17,122 nucleotides of DNA. It comes from Thermoanaerobaculia bacterium (GTDB taxonomy: Bacteria; Bacteroidota; Bacteroidia; Chitinophagales; Saprospiraceae). The DNA lies in NCBI GenBank assembly GCA_023151335.1, contig JAKLJF010000034.1, positions 1 to 17,122 on the forward strand, in the 5' to 3' direction. The notes beneath the pieces were generated by a model, which was given only the letters and a program-made list of their open reading frames with translations, ran no database searches and was not told where the DNA came from. The position numbers and the translations under genes are program-made. Positions 1 to 7,282 of the stretch are shown piece after piece; the first letter of the stretch is position 1; each line of letters begins with the position of its first letter.

Positions 1-1
1 C

Positions 2-379
2 ACCGACCTGGACGGCAATCCGCGCGATGCCAAACCCGACCAGGGCTGCTATGAGTTCCTCATTTCCGGTACGCATCAGCCCGGGGCAAAAGCCCGGTCG
101 CTGACCCTGATGCCCAACCCGGCGGTAGCAGATCGCGCCGTGCTGGTAATAGAAAACGACTGGAGCGGCAAGGCCAACGTGCAGATATTCAGCCAGAACG
201 GTACGCTGGTACGCGACGTCGCGGCTTCCAAACCGGCCGGCCGCTGGGTGCAGGTACTCGAAGTGCGCGATTTGCCGGCAGGCATTTACCTGGTGCGCGC
301 GCAATTGGGCAGCCAGGTGCACGAGGGGCAACTGGTGAAAAGTAAGATGCTCTTTTACAGTATAGTGGAGGCCGTCTAA
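2..379 (+). CDS. C-terminal part of a secreted surface protein with T9SS sorting domain (5' end outside window)
   Basis: The reading frame is open from base 2 to the TAA at 377-379, so this is the 3' end of a longer gene. The first residues read TDLDGNPRDAKPDQGCYEF, which resembles the end of choice-of-anchor Q / parallel beta-helix proteins (usual form DLDGNPR...DIGAYEF). The last ~85 residues form a type A T9SS C-terminal domain: LMPNPA near the start, a central NVQIFSQNGTLVRDV strand and LPAGIYLVRAQ near the end. Such domains direct export through the type IX system to the cell surface. The substrate or activity cannot be told from what remains. After the usual IYLVR the tail runs on some 25 residues (SKMLFYSIVEAV), slightly longer than typical. 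Family assignment of the CTD is firm; the beta-helix call is inferred from a short stretch. Confidence 0.85.
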   Translation, partial: TDLDGNPRDAKPDQGCYEFLISGTHQPGAKARSLTLMPNPAVADRAVLVIENDWSGKANVQIFSQNGTLVRDVAASKPAGRWVQVLEVRDLPAGIYLVRAQLGSQVHEGQLVKSKMLFYSIVEAV

Positions 380-392
380 TAAGTGTTAAATG

Positions 393-409
393 GACAGGAT
401 CAACAGGAT
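393..409 (+). repeat. Degenerate 9-bp tandem repeat (acaggat type), two units
   Basis: The segment reads gacaggatcaacaggat, two 9-bp-spaced copies of acaggat. A degenerate inverted copy lies at 554-570, on the other side of the hairpin element at 435-553. Related three-unit copies occur at 2577-2602 and 9173-9198. Function unknown. Confidence 0.6.
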
Positions 410-434
410 TTTACTCTATTCGTCTAAATCTTGT

Positions 435-553
435 TATACCTCGCGCCGTCAGGTTTTCAGCATGGCAGAGCCGGGGTACTACGTTTACGAAACTTAAAAA
501 GTTTCGTAAACGTTACGTACGCTGATGCTGAAAACTTGGCGGCGCGAGGTATT
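435..553. mobile_element. Candidate MITE: 119-bp compound hairpin with 28-bp terminal inverted repeats and 7-bp flanking direct repeats
   Basis: Bases 436-463 and 525-552 are inverted repeats matching at 26 of 28 positions (outer ends atacctcgcg / cgcgaggtat). Inside them is a second, perfect 15-bp inverted repeat, 481-495 and 499-513, with a 3-nt loop. The element is flanked on both sides by the direct repeat atcttgt (428-434 and 554-560), each separated from the arm by one T, as expected for a target-site duplication. There is no coding capacity, so it would be non-autonomous. The right-hand atcttgt belongs to a degenerate inverted acaggat-type repeat, suggesting that repeat was the insertion site. 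It lies between the T9SS cargo gene and the pentapeptide gene and could also terminate transcription of the former. Confidence 0.6.
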
Positions 554-612
554 ATCTTGTAAACCCTGTCTAATTAATGACTTATAAGACGGCCTCCGTT
601 TTTTTCCCGGTT

Positions 613-1185
613 ATGAGTAGAATATACTTCGAAGGCAAAACCTTCAAAGACGAAAACTACGCCGAAAAAGGCCTGCCCGCGGGCGAATATGAAAATTGTC
701 GCTTCACCGGCTGCAATTTTTCAAACGCCGGCTTGTCGCAATGCCGTTTTCTGGAATGTGTGTTCAGCGATTGCGATTTCAGCATGACCATACTGAAAGA
801 CACGGCTTTTCAGGAAGTAAAGTTCAAAAACTGCAAACTGCTGGGCCTGCACTTCGAAGACTGCAATCCGTTCCTGCTGTCTTTCGAATTTCAGGGCTGC
901 CTGCTGAATTTCTCCTCCTTTTATCGTTTGAAGATAAAAAATACCCGCTTTGAAACCTGCAAACTGGAAGAAGCCGAGTTTGTGGAAACGGACCTGAGCG
1001 GCGCGGTTTTTAAAGACTGCGATCTGCGCGGGACGGTTTTTGACGGCGCTATTTTGGAACAGGCCGATTTTCGCACTGCTGTCCATTTTGTTATCGAGCC
1101 GGAAAAGAACCGGATTGGCAGGGCGAAGTTCTCGGTACATAATGTCGGCGGATTATTGACAAAATATAATATTATCATAGAATAG
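613..1185 (+). CDS. Pentapeptide-repeat protein (190 aa)
   Basis: The protein is built from A(D/N)Lxx-like five-residue repeats with F or L at the centre position: ENCRFTGCNFSNAG, QCRFLECVFSDCDFS, KNCKLLGLHFEDC, FETCKLEEAEFVETDLSGA, KDCDLRGTVFDGAILEQADF. These fold into a right-handed quadrilateral beta-helix. It ends with FVIEPEKNRIGRAKFS and LLTKYNIIIE, the usual tail of the single-domain Bacteroidota members related in shape to Qnr/McbG. No signal peptide is seen, so it is probably cytoplasmic. Qnr-like proteins protect DNA gyrase, but that role cannot be assumed here. I chose ATG 613 (MSRIYFEGKTF) because homologues as I remember them start close to the IYFE strand; an in-frame ATG at 577 would add 12 residues without family resemblance. 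The gene converges with the outer-membrane factor, 3 bp apart, with no visible terminator between them. Confidence 0.85.
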   Translation: MSRIYFEGKTFKDENYAEKGLPAGEYENCRFTGCNFSNAGLSQCRFLECVFSDCDFSMTILKDTAFQEVKFKNCKLLGLHFEDCNPFLLSFEFQGCLLNFSSFYRLKIKNTRFETCKLEEAEFVETDLSGAVFKDCDLRGTVFDGAILEQADFRTAVHFVIEPEKNRIGRAKFSVHNVGGLLTKYNIIIE

Positions 1186-1188
1186 CGC

Positions 1189-2547
1189 CTACAGTTCCCC
1201 TGCCAGCAGCCGCAACTCCAACTCGGCTGTTTTAAGGTTATACAGCACCACATTTTGCCGCAGCAGCGCCTGTTCCAGGGTATTTTGCGCTACCTGTACT
1301 TCGAGCGCGTTGGTTTGACCCAGCCGGAAACGTTCGGTGCTGACATTCAGGCTTTCGCGGGCATTTTTCACGTTTTCGGCTTCCAGGTTGAGCAGTTGTT
1401 GCTGGGTTTGGAAAAAGGCCAGCTGGTTGTCGAGTGCGGTTTCGGAACCAAGCCGTTGCGCGTCGAGGCGGGTGGCGGCTTGTTCGGCTGCCACGCGGGA
1501 TACGTCGATCTGGCGCTGGATATTGCCACCTGTATAGAGGGGAATAATGAGTGAAACGCCGGCGGTAAGACCCGACTGGGTGTTGTTGAGTAAAAACCCG
1601 GCGCCGTTATCGGTACGCTGGATGTTGTACTGGGCATTGCCGGTGATGCGGGGTTTGTTCAGTTTCTGGTTTTCCTGTACTTCGAGCGCGGCTACGTCGG
1701 CGTTTTTTTGCAGGGCAAGCAGCGAAGGGTTTTGCGCCAGCAGGTTTTGCAGCAGGCGGTCGCGGCTGGGGGTATAGGAGTTTGCCAGCTCGGCCGTCAC
1801 ATCGAAGGCTGTTTCCGGCGCGCGGGCCAGTAACAGGTTCAGGTTGCGTTTGGCGGCCGCGGTGGCGGTTTGTTGTCCGAGCAGGTTGGCGCGTTGCTGG
1901 TTGAGGTCGATACGGGCCTGCAGGGCGTCGGTTTGCGCGGCAAAACCGGCGGCCAACCGGGCCTCGGCAATGCGCAGGCGCTCTTCGTTGAGGGCGATCA
2001 CTTCTTCCGTGGAACGCTCCAGCAGGCGGCTGTACACAATGGCGTAGTAACCCAGCAGCACATCGGCCGCGGTTTGTTGCACGGATGCCCGAAGGTTGAG
2101 TTGCCCCAGGGCTTCCAGCTCTTCCAGGCGTTTTTTAGTGATCTGCATGCGCCCGCCGTCGAACAGCGTCCAGGCAAGTTGTACGCCGGCGTTGATATTG
2201 TTGTTAAAACGCCCATAAGCTTCTATTCGGCGCCCATCGGCCAGGTTTTGCTGCTGAAAAGCGCTGAGACCGGCGTTTTCCCCCGCTACAAAATTGACCG
2301 TAGGCAGCATGCCGGCATTGGCTTTTGTGTTGTTCAGCCGGGCAATTTCGGCATCGGCCCTGACGATACGGATATCATAGTTGTTTTCCAGGGCAATGCG
2401 CACGGCTTCTTCGGGCGTGAGGAGCGGCGCGTTGGCGGCGAGCAGGGTCCTGTCCGGGGCAAGCGGCGAGGGTGCAGTGGGAATTTGAGCGGATGTGGTC
2501 AGGGATATTATACTGCCCAAGAGCAAGAGGGGGAGTTTTTTCAACAT
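1189..2547 (-). CDS. TolC-family outer-membrane efflux protein (452 aa)
   Basis: Outer-membrane channel component of a tripartite efflux or type I export system, forming a beta-barrel plus a long periplasmic helical tunnel. The N-terminus MLKKLPLLLLGSIISLTTSAQ is a Sec signal peptide with probable cleavage before Q21. Two OEP repeats follow; the first opens with LTPEEAVRIALENNYDIRI, and long heptad-rich helices contain the TolC-like LNLLLARAPETAF turn and the second-repeat counterpart near the end (SLNVSTERFRLGQTNALEVQVAQNTLEQALLRQ). Length matches the family. ATG at 2547 is preferred over one 15 bp upstream because the signal peptide starts properly there. No membrane-fusion protein or inner-membrane pump gene is adjacent, so it is a solo outer-membrane factor in this window. 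It is divergent from the threonine dehydrogenase gene, with a long inverted repeat in the shared upstream region. Confidence 0.9.
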   Translation of the reverse strand: MLKKLPLLLLGSIISLTTSAQIPTAPSPLAPDRTLLAANAPLLTPEEAVRIALENNYDIRIVRADAEIARLNNTKANAGMLPTVNFVAGENAGLSAFQQQNLADGRRIEAYGRFNNNINAGVQLAWTLFDGGRMQITKKRLEELEALGQLNLRASVQQTAADVLLGYYAIVYSRLLERSTEEVIALNEERLRIAEARLAAGFAAQTDALQARIDLNQQRANLLGQQTATAAAKRNLNLLLARAPETAFDVTAELANSYTPSRDRLLQNLLAQNPSLLALQKNADVAALEVQENQKLNKPRITGNAQYNIQRTDNGAGFLLNNTQSGLTAGVSLIIPLYTGGNIQRQIDVSRVAAEQAATRLDAQRLGSETALDNQLAFFQTQQQLLNLEAENVKNARESLNVSTERFRLGQTNALEVQVAQNTLEQALLRQNVVLYNLKTAELELRLLAGEL

Positions 2548-2576
2548 AATTAAATACGGCATGGAAGATAAAGTCA

Positions 2577-2602
2577 GACAGGATGAACAGGATAAACAGG
2601 AT
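2577..2602 (+). repeat. 9-bp tandem repeat (acaggat type), three units
   Basis: Three 9-bp units (gacaggatg, aacaggata, aacaggat) lie about 30 bp upstream of the tolC start codon. Related copies are at 393-409 and 9173-9198. Function unknown. Confidence 0.6.
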
Positions 2603-2671
2603 AATGACCGCCTGGGTTATAAAAACGCGGGCCATTCCGCCATTTTCCTGAATGGTCGTGTAAGAATCGGC

Positions 2672-2784
2672 AAAAATCTGTGAAAATCCGGGTACGAAGT
2701 CCGTGTCATCCGGGAGAATTTTAGCCGCGCTGCATATTTCTCACAGATGACACGGACTTCGCACCCGGATTTTCACAGATTTTT
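2672..2784. repeat. Long inverted repeat (38-bp arms) between divergent genes
   Basis: Bases 2672-2709 and 2747-2784 are inverted repeats matching at 37 of 38 positions, separated by 37 bp. The arms contain atctgtgaaaatccgg and gtccgtgtcat. This resembles a gdispersed repeat motif I associate from memory with Bacteroidota genomes. It lies upstream of both tolC (minus) and the dehydrogenase (plus), so it is not placed as a terminator for either gene. An apparent upstream ATG for the dehydrogenase (2747) is only the edge of this repeat. Confidence 0.8.
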
Positions 2785-2804
2785 TGATCCGGGCACAACG
2801 AGTG

Positions 2805-2836
2805 TTTGGCGCTTTCCTTGCCTCACCCTACTTTTC
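2805..2836 (+). promoter_or_regulatory. Bacteroidota-type promoter for threonine dehydrogenase
   Basis: TTTG at 2805-2808 is followed after 20 bp by TACTTTTC at 2829-2836, matching 7 of 8 positions of the TAnnTTTG -7 box with near-standard spacing. The start codon lies 30 bp downstream, which also supports ATG 2867 as the true start. Confidence 0.5.
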
Positions 2837-2866
2837 GCCCGTCAAACCATTGCCCTCACCACTCGT

Positions 2867-3826
2867 ATGAAACAAGAAAACATCCTGATCATCGGCGCCG
2901 GCGGACAGATCGGCGCCGTGCTGACCGAAGCCCTGCGCGAAGTATATGGCGACGACCATGTTGTAGCCTCCGACCTGAAACCGCTCGATGAACAATCGGG
3001 GCCAACCGAGATCCTCAATGCCCTCGATGGCGAAGCGCTGGAGGCTATTGTAAAAAAATGGCGGATCAACCAGATATACCACCTCGCCGCCATCCTGAGC
3101 GCCACCGGCGAAAAAGACCCGCTCCGGGCCTGGAATATCAATATGAACAGTTTGTTCAACGTACTGGAAATCGCCCGGCAACGCAGCCTGAACAAGGTGT
3201 ATTTCCCCTCGTCCATCGCCGTTTTTGGCCGCGAAGCTGCCCACCAGGATACGCCGCAATACGAAGTGCTGATTCCTGAAACTGTTTATGGCATCAGCAA
3301 GGTGGCCGGTGAAAACTGGATGAACTACTATTACCGCCGCTACGGCGTCGACGTGCGCTCCGTGCGTTATCCCGGCATTATCGGATACCAAAGCATGCCC
3401 GGTGGCGGCACTACCGACTATGCCGTCGACATCTACCATTATGCCATTCAGCAAAAGCCTTTCGAGTGTTTCCTCCGCGCCGATACGCGCCTGCCCATGC
3501 TCTACATGCCCGACGCCATCCGCGGCACGCTCGAACTGATGGAAGCCCCCGCCAACCGCCTCTCCGTACGCACCAGCTACAACCTCGCCGGCATGAGCTT
3601 CACGCCCGCCGAAGTGGCGGAGAGCATTAAAAAATTAATGCCCAACTTCAAAATCACCTACAAACCCGATTTCCGACAAGCCATCGCCGACTCCTGGCCC
3701 GCCAGCATCGACGATTCTGCCGCCCGCCACGACTGGAACTGGCGCCCCGAATACGACCTCGACGCCATGACGAAGGATATGCTGCACCATCTGGCGGTGA
3801 AGTATCATTTGGGCGAGGTGGTGTAG
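2867..3826 (+). CDS. tdh: NAD-dependent L-threonine 3-dehydrogenase, SDR type (319 aa)
   Basis: Oxidises L-threonine to 2-amino-3-ketobutyrate with NAD+, the first step of threonine breakdown to glycine and acetyl-CoA, in the cytoplasm. The N-terminal Rossmann motif is ILIIGAGGQIG (G10, G13, G16) and an acidic residue (SDLKP, D36) caps strand 2 for NAD binding. The catalytic set is visible: SSIAVFG (S115/S116) and YGISKVAGE (Y141, K145). The motifs YPGIIGYQSMPGGGTTDYAVDIY and LYMPDAIRGTLELM are characteristic of the short-chain TDH family rather than generic sugar epimerases, and the length is normal. ATG 2867 is chosen because the open frame upstream runs through an inverted repeat and the promoter. 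The usual partner, 2-amino-3-ketobutyrate CoA ligase, is not nearby. The enzyme family is firm; UDP-sugar epimerase is the less likely alternative. Confidence 0.88.
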   Translation: MKQENILIIGAGGQIGAVLTEALREVYGDDHVVASDLKPLDEQSGPTEILNALDGEALEAIVKKWRINQIYHLAAILSATGEKDPLRAWNINMNSLFNVLEIARQRSLNKVYFPSSIAVFGREAAHQDTPQYEVLIPETVYGISKVAGENWMNYYYRRYGVDVRSVRYPGIIGYQSMPGGGTTDYAVDIYHYAIQQKPFECFLRADTRLPMLYMPDAIRGTLELMEAPANRLSVRTSYNLAGMSFTPAEVAESIKKLMPNFKITYKPDFRQAIADSWPASIDDSAARHDWNWRPEYDLDAMTKDMLHHLAVKYHLGEVV

Positions 3827-4042
3827 GGGTTATTGGGCGGCCAGTTTTGCGAAGCAGCTGACTCCATTGCATCAAATATTGCGGAAGGTCATGGCTGGTA
3901 TCATTTTAAGGAAAACAAGAATTTTTGCTTTTACGCACGGGGCTCCCTGCTGGAGTCCAAATCCTGGCTGAAGAAATCACATAACCGGAATCTCGTAGAT
4001 GATGCTACTTTTACACGGATTTCAAACTTGCTTGCCCAATGA
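3827..4042 (+). pseudogene. Remnant of a four-helix-bundle protein (23S rRNA intervening-sequence family)
   Basis: The frame directly following the dehydrogenase stop reads GLLGGQFCEAADSIASNIAEGHG and then FYARGSLLESKSWL, matching the core of the IVS-type four-helix-bundle family (usual form SQIRRAADSIALNIAEG ... ARGSLxE). Family members are about 115-125 residues. Here roughly the first 35 residues are missing, and the C-terminal helix stops early at ISNLLAQ. No ATG is available (only TTG at 3833), and the sequence begins exactly at the stop codon of tdh in the same frame. I read this as a truncated leftover rather than a working gene. A short expressed protein cannot be excluded. Confidence 0.6.
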
Positions 4043-4067
4043 CGATCAATGATCTAATGACGATAAA

Positions 4068-5384
4068 ATGACTACACCTCCCTCCTCCCGCAATCCCTAC
4101 CTCCTCCCTTTCGCCCTCGTATGCAGTCTCTTCTTTCTCTGGGGCATAGCCAACAGTCTGAACGGCTCGCTGATCCGCCACTTTCAGTTCGCGCTTAACC
4201 TGCAGCGCTGGCAGGCGGGTATCGTGGACTCCGCATTTTATTTCGGTTACTTCGTGATGGCTATCCCGGCGGGCATTTTTATGCGAAAATTCGGCTACAA
4301 ACGCGGCATACTCGCGGGTTTGTTGCTGTATGCCGGCGGCGCCCTGTTGTTCTACCCGGCCGCGGATATCCGGGTGTACGCTTTCTTTCTTTTCGCGTTG
4401 TTCACCATTGCGTCGGGACTGGCATTTCTGGAAACGGCGGCCAACCTGTACGTCACGGTGCTGGGCGACAAAAAGGACGCCGAGTGGCGCATCAACTTCG
4501 CCCAGTCGTTCAACGGCATCAGCATTATCCTCGGACCGGTGATCGGGAGCCTGTTCATTTTTGCCAAAAAAGAATACACCCCGGACGTGCTGGCCGGCAT
4601 GACGCCCGAACAAATTGAAACGGCGCGGGTTGAGGAAGCGCTTTCCGTGCAGGGCCCGTATTTGGTGGTGGCCGGCGTGGTGTTGCTGGTAGCCTTGCTT
4701 TTTTGGCTGACCAAAATGCCGGAAGTGGGCCGTGAGGAGGAACTGGCCGAAGGAAAGGTAGGTATTCTGGAGCCTTTGATGAAGTACCGCCACCTGGCGC
4801 TGGGCGTGGTGGCACAGTTTGCCAACGTGGGCGCACAGGCTACCCTGTGGGGTTATTTTGTGGATTTTAAAATTGATTTTGCCAAAGATCAGCATGTAGG
4901 ACTGGTAAATATGATTTACCAGGTAAAAGAAGGCATGACGCCCGACCAGATCGCCGGTTTTCATGCTTCGGCGGCGCTGGTGTTGTTCATGCTGGGCCGG
5001 TTTCTGGGCACTTACCTGATGAGTAAAACGGAGCCGCGCAAGGTGTTGTCGTGGTATTCTGTGGCCGCCGTAGCCCTGGTGACACTCGCTTTTGCCATCG
5101 GAGGGCTCACGGGCATCGTGTGTATCATGTTCACCTACTTTTGCCAGAGCATCATGTTTCCCACCATATTCGCCCTCGCCACAAAAGAAATGCCGCCCGC
5201 AGAACAGAAACTGGCTTCCTCGCTGGTCATCATGGCTATCGTGGGCGGCGCCGTGATGCCGCCGATTGCCGGATTGCTGTCGGGGTCAGGGGGTATGCAA
5301 ATGGCGTTAATCGTGCCGTTCGTGTGTTTTGCTTATGTGGTGTATTATGTGATGCAGGGGTATAAAGTGCAAACAAGGGGTTGA
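4068..5384 (+). CDS. FucP-like sugar:H+ symporter, MFS family (438 aa)
   Basis: Inner-membrane transporter of the fucose/glucose/galactose symporter branch of the major facilitator superfamily. About 12 hydrophobic segments are present. TM1 carries FFLWGIANSLNGSLIRHF; FYFGYFVMAIPAG, RKFGYKRGI and FLETAANLYVTVLG follow, all hallmarks of FucP relatives, and TM10-11 contains CQSIMFPTIFALATKEM. The acidic residue equivalent to E. coli FucP Glu135 is kept (E122 in LETAAN). The Asp46 position (NLND in E. coli) appears to be Gly33 (SLNG), while an Asp occurs slightly later (D54 in GIVDSAFYFGYF). Whether D54 takes over proton coupling is inference. Start ATG 4068 gives a cytoplasmic N-terminus of normal length. 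The substrate cannot be assigned; the nearby secreted GH130-like enzyme could supply a sugar. Confidence 0.85.
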   Translation: MTTPPSSRNPYLLPFALVCSLFFLWGIANSLNGSLIRHFQFALNLQRWQAGIVDSAFYFGYFVMAIPAGIFMRKFGYKRGILAGLLLYAGGALLFYPAADIRVYAFFLFALFTIASGLAFLETAANLYVTVLGDKKDAEWRINFAQSFNGISIILGPVIGSLFIFAKKEYTPDVLAGMTPEQIETARVEEALSVQGPYLVVAGVVLLVALLFWLTKMPEVGREEELAEGKVGILEPLMKYRHLALGVVAQFANVGAQATLWGYFVDFKIDFAKDQHVGLVNMIYQVKEGMTPDQIAGFHASAALVLFMLGRFLGTYLMSKTEPRKVLSWYSVAAVALVTLAFAIGGLTGIVCIMFTYFCQSIMFPTIFALATKEMPPAEQKLASSLVIMAIVGGAVMPPIAGLLSGSGGMQMALIVPFVCFAYVVYYVMQGYKVQTRG

Positions 5385-5431
5385 AAATGATGGGGCGTCA
5401 ATACATGTCAATTTGCAAAATGAATGAACGG

Positions 5432-5444
5432 TTATTGGCAATAA
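5432..5444. promoter_or_regulatory. Small palindrome, possible operator
   Basis: ttattggcaataa is a 13-bp sequence with perfect 6-bp arms around a central G, in the 122-bp gap between the transporter and the amidase gene. It could be a regulator site, but one palindrome of this size is weak evidence. Confidence 0.2.
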
Positions 5445-5506
5445 AAGAGGCCATTTGAGCATTTTGACTGCGTCAATTGCAATTTTTCTCTAATCCGTTG
5501 ATCCGT

Positions 5507-7255
5507 ATGCAAAAATATTTCCTGATACTGTGTTGCCTATCGGGCATTACACTGTCGCTCCGGGCGCAAATACCCGGCCGGGCTGAAATGACTTATAATT
5601 TCCCTGCCGGGGGCGCCGGCCGGCAAACTTCGCCGGTTTTGGGTATTCCACTCAGGGAAACCGGGCCGTTTGTCACCTTCACTTTGCGCTGTTCCGGCAC
5701 AAACATGAGGGGCGATTTTGAGATCAGAACCACTGCCGACATCCGGGATTGGGGGCCCTGGCAACCCATGCACGACGACCCGCATATAGAGAACCCGGCA
5801 GGGCGGCGGCAGTTTGAGATGATTTTTTTTCCGTCCGGCACGCGCTTTTTTCAACTGCGCCGGTCGGAAGCCTCCGAGCCGGTAACAGCGGAACTGATTT
5901 ATTATACGCCCCTGGAAGCGCCGCTGAAAGACCCGGTACCCGAGGCGCCGGCGCAGTACCGCGGCGCCTGCCCTTGTCCGCAACCGGCCTTCGTAAACCG
6001 CGCCGGCTGGGGCGGCCCACCCAATCAGCAACCCGGTTGTACGCCCGCCTACACCAACGTCACGCACCTGGTGGTGCATCACCAGGCCGGGGCGGCCAAT
6101 CCGCCATATTCGGCCACGGTGATGGCCATCTGGCAACTGCACGTAAATACCAACGGCTGGTGCGACATCGGCTACAACTGGCTCATCGCGCCCGACGGAA
6201 CCGTCTTCGAGGGACGCGCCGGCGGCAACAATGTGATCGGGGCGCATTTCAGCGGTAACAATTCCAACACGATGGGCGTGTGTTTTTTGGGCAATTTTCA
6301 AAACGACCAGCCTACCGAAGCCGCGTTGGCCAGTCTGGAAAAACTCCTGGCCTGGAAATCCTGCGACAGCAATATCAACCCCACCGGATCTTCCCTGCAC
6401 GCGGCTTCCGGACTAACCCTGAACCATATCTGCGGACACCGCGACGGCGGCTCCACCCTTTGCCCCGGCGACAACCTGTACGCCCAACTGCCTGCCGTCC
6501 GCCTTGAAACCGATTCCCTGTACCGCGATCCATCCGGCTGCGACGGCGTATGGCCGCCGGCCAACGATGCCTGCACGGCCGCCACAGGGCTCGCCAGCAA
6601 TGAAACCTGCCAACCCCTGAGCGCCACCACCGACGGCGCCACGGCTTCGGGCGTACCCATTCCCGCGTGCAGCGGCTTTACCAGCGAAAGCGCGCTCGAC
6701 GTATGGTTCCGGTTTACCGCCGTGGAAAACAAACACCGCGTGACCGTAACGCCCCTGGGACAGGCGCCCAATGCCCTCGACCCCGTGGTAGCCCTGTACG
6801 GCGCCAACTGCGCCGCCCCGCAACTGATCGACTGCATCGATGCAACCGGTGGCTCTGGCGGCGTCACGGCCCTCACCGCCAGCAACCTGACACCCGGACA
6901 AGAGTACCGGGTGCGGGTGTTCGATTTCGGCGCGGCTCAGGCCGCCGACGGGCGCTTTGATATTTGCGTCACTCACGGGGCCAGTGTCGGCACGGTTGAT
7001 GCAGGCCCGGACAGGCAGTGGCGCATTTATCCCAACCCCGCAAACGGCTGGCTGACGGTGCAATTGCCCGAAACATTTCCTGCACATAGTTCTTTCCGGT
7101 TGCTGAATACCGGCGGTATGCCGGTCCGGGAACAAAACCTGAATGCGCGGGAAACCCGCATCAGCCTGACGGGCTTGCCTGCAGGAATTTACCTGGCAGA
7201 GTGGCGGACGGAAAAAGGCGTGGAAATGAAACGGGTATTGGTACAGGGAAAATGA
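5507..7255 (+). CDS. Secreted N-acetylmuramoyl-L-alanine amidase (PGRP / Amidase_2 domain) with T9SS sorting domain (582 aa)
   Basis: Predicted zinc amidase that cleaves the lactyl-L-Ala bond of peptidoglycan and is exported to the cell surface or medium. Order: signal peptide (1-20, ending SLRAQ); an N-terminal beta-rich region (~25-135); a PGRP-type amidase domain (~155-335) with THLVVHHQAG, DIGYNWLIAPDGTVFEGRAGG, GVCFLGNF, HICGHRDGG and TLCPGDN; a beta-sandwich of the NDACTAA...DVWFRFTA type common in Bacteroidota exported proteins (~353-500); and a type A T9SS C-terminal domain from IYPNPANGWLTVQLP to LPAGIYLAEW (~508-582). The three T7-lysozyme-type zinc ligands are present (H191, H311, C319), so activity is expected. 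ATG 5507 places the signal peptide at the start; an in-frame TTG at 5477 would bury it. The GH130-like gene begins 27 bp downstream, suggesting an operon. Confidence 0.9.
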   Translation: MQKYFLILCCLSGITLSLRAQIPGRAEMTYNFPAGGAGRQTSPVLGIPLRETGPFVTFTLRCSGTNMRGDFEIRTTADIRDWGPWQPMHDDPHIENPAGRRQFEMIFFPSGTRFFQLRRSEASEPVTAELIYYTPLEAPLKDPVPEAPAQYRGACPCPQPAFVNRAGWGGPPNQQPGCTPAYTNVTHLVVHHQAGAANPPYSATVMAIWQLHVNTNGWCDIGYNWLIAPDGTVFEGRAGGNNVIGAHFSGNNSNTMGVCFLGNFQNDQPTEAALASLEKLLAWKSCDSNINPTGSSLHAASGLTLNHICGHRDGGSTLCPGDNLYAQLPAVRLETDSLYRDPSGCDGVWPPANDACTAATGLASNETCQPLSATTDGATASGVPIPACSGFTSESALDVWFRFTAVENKHRVTVTPLGQAPNALDPVVALYGANCAAPQLIDCIDATGGSGGVTALTASNLTPGQEYRVRVFDFGAAQAADGRFDICVTHGASVGTVDAGPDRQWRIYPNPANGWLTVQLPETFPAHSSFRLLNTGGMPVREQNLNARETRISLTGLPAGIYLAEWRTEKGVEMKRVLVQGK

Positions 7256-7282
7256 CAGCAGAATAATCGGTTTCTTTGCCCT

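Noticed and set aside
1870..2553. Plus-strand open frame (227 codons) inside tolC
   Set aside because: Shadow of the TolC-family gene; no recognisable protein family.
2747..2866. Upstream start (ATG 2747) for the threonine dehydrogenase, adding 40 residues
   Set aside because: The added part lies in an inverted repeat and the promoter, and family members begin a few residues before the GxxGxxG motif.
4011..4964. Minus-strand open frame (317 codons) opposite the MFS transporter
   Set aside because: Antisense to a clear transporter; the translation is His/Gln-rich without domain features.
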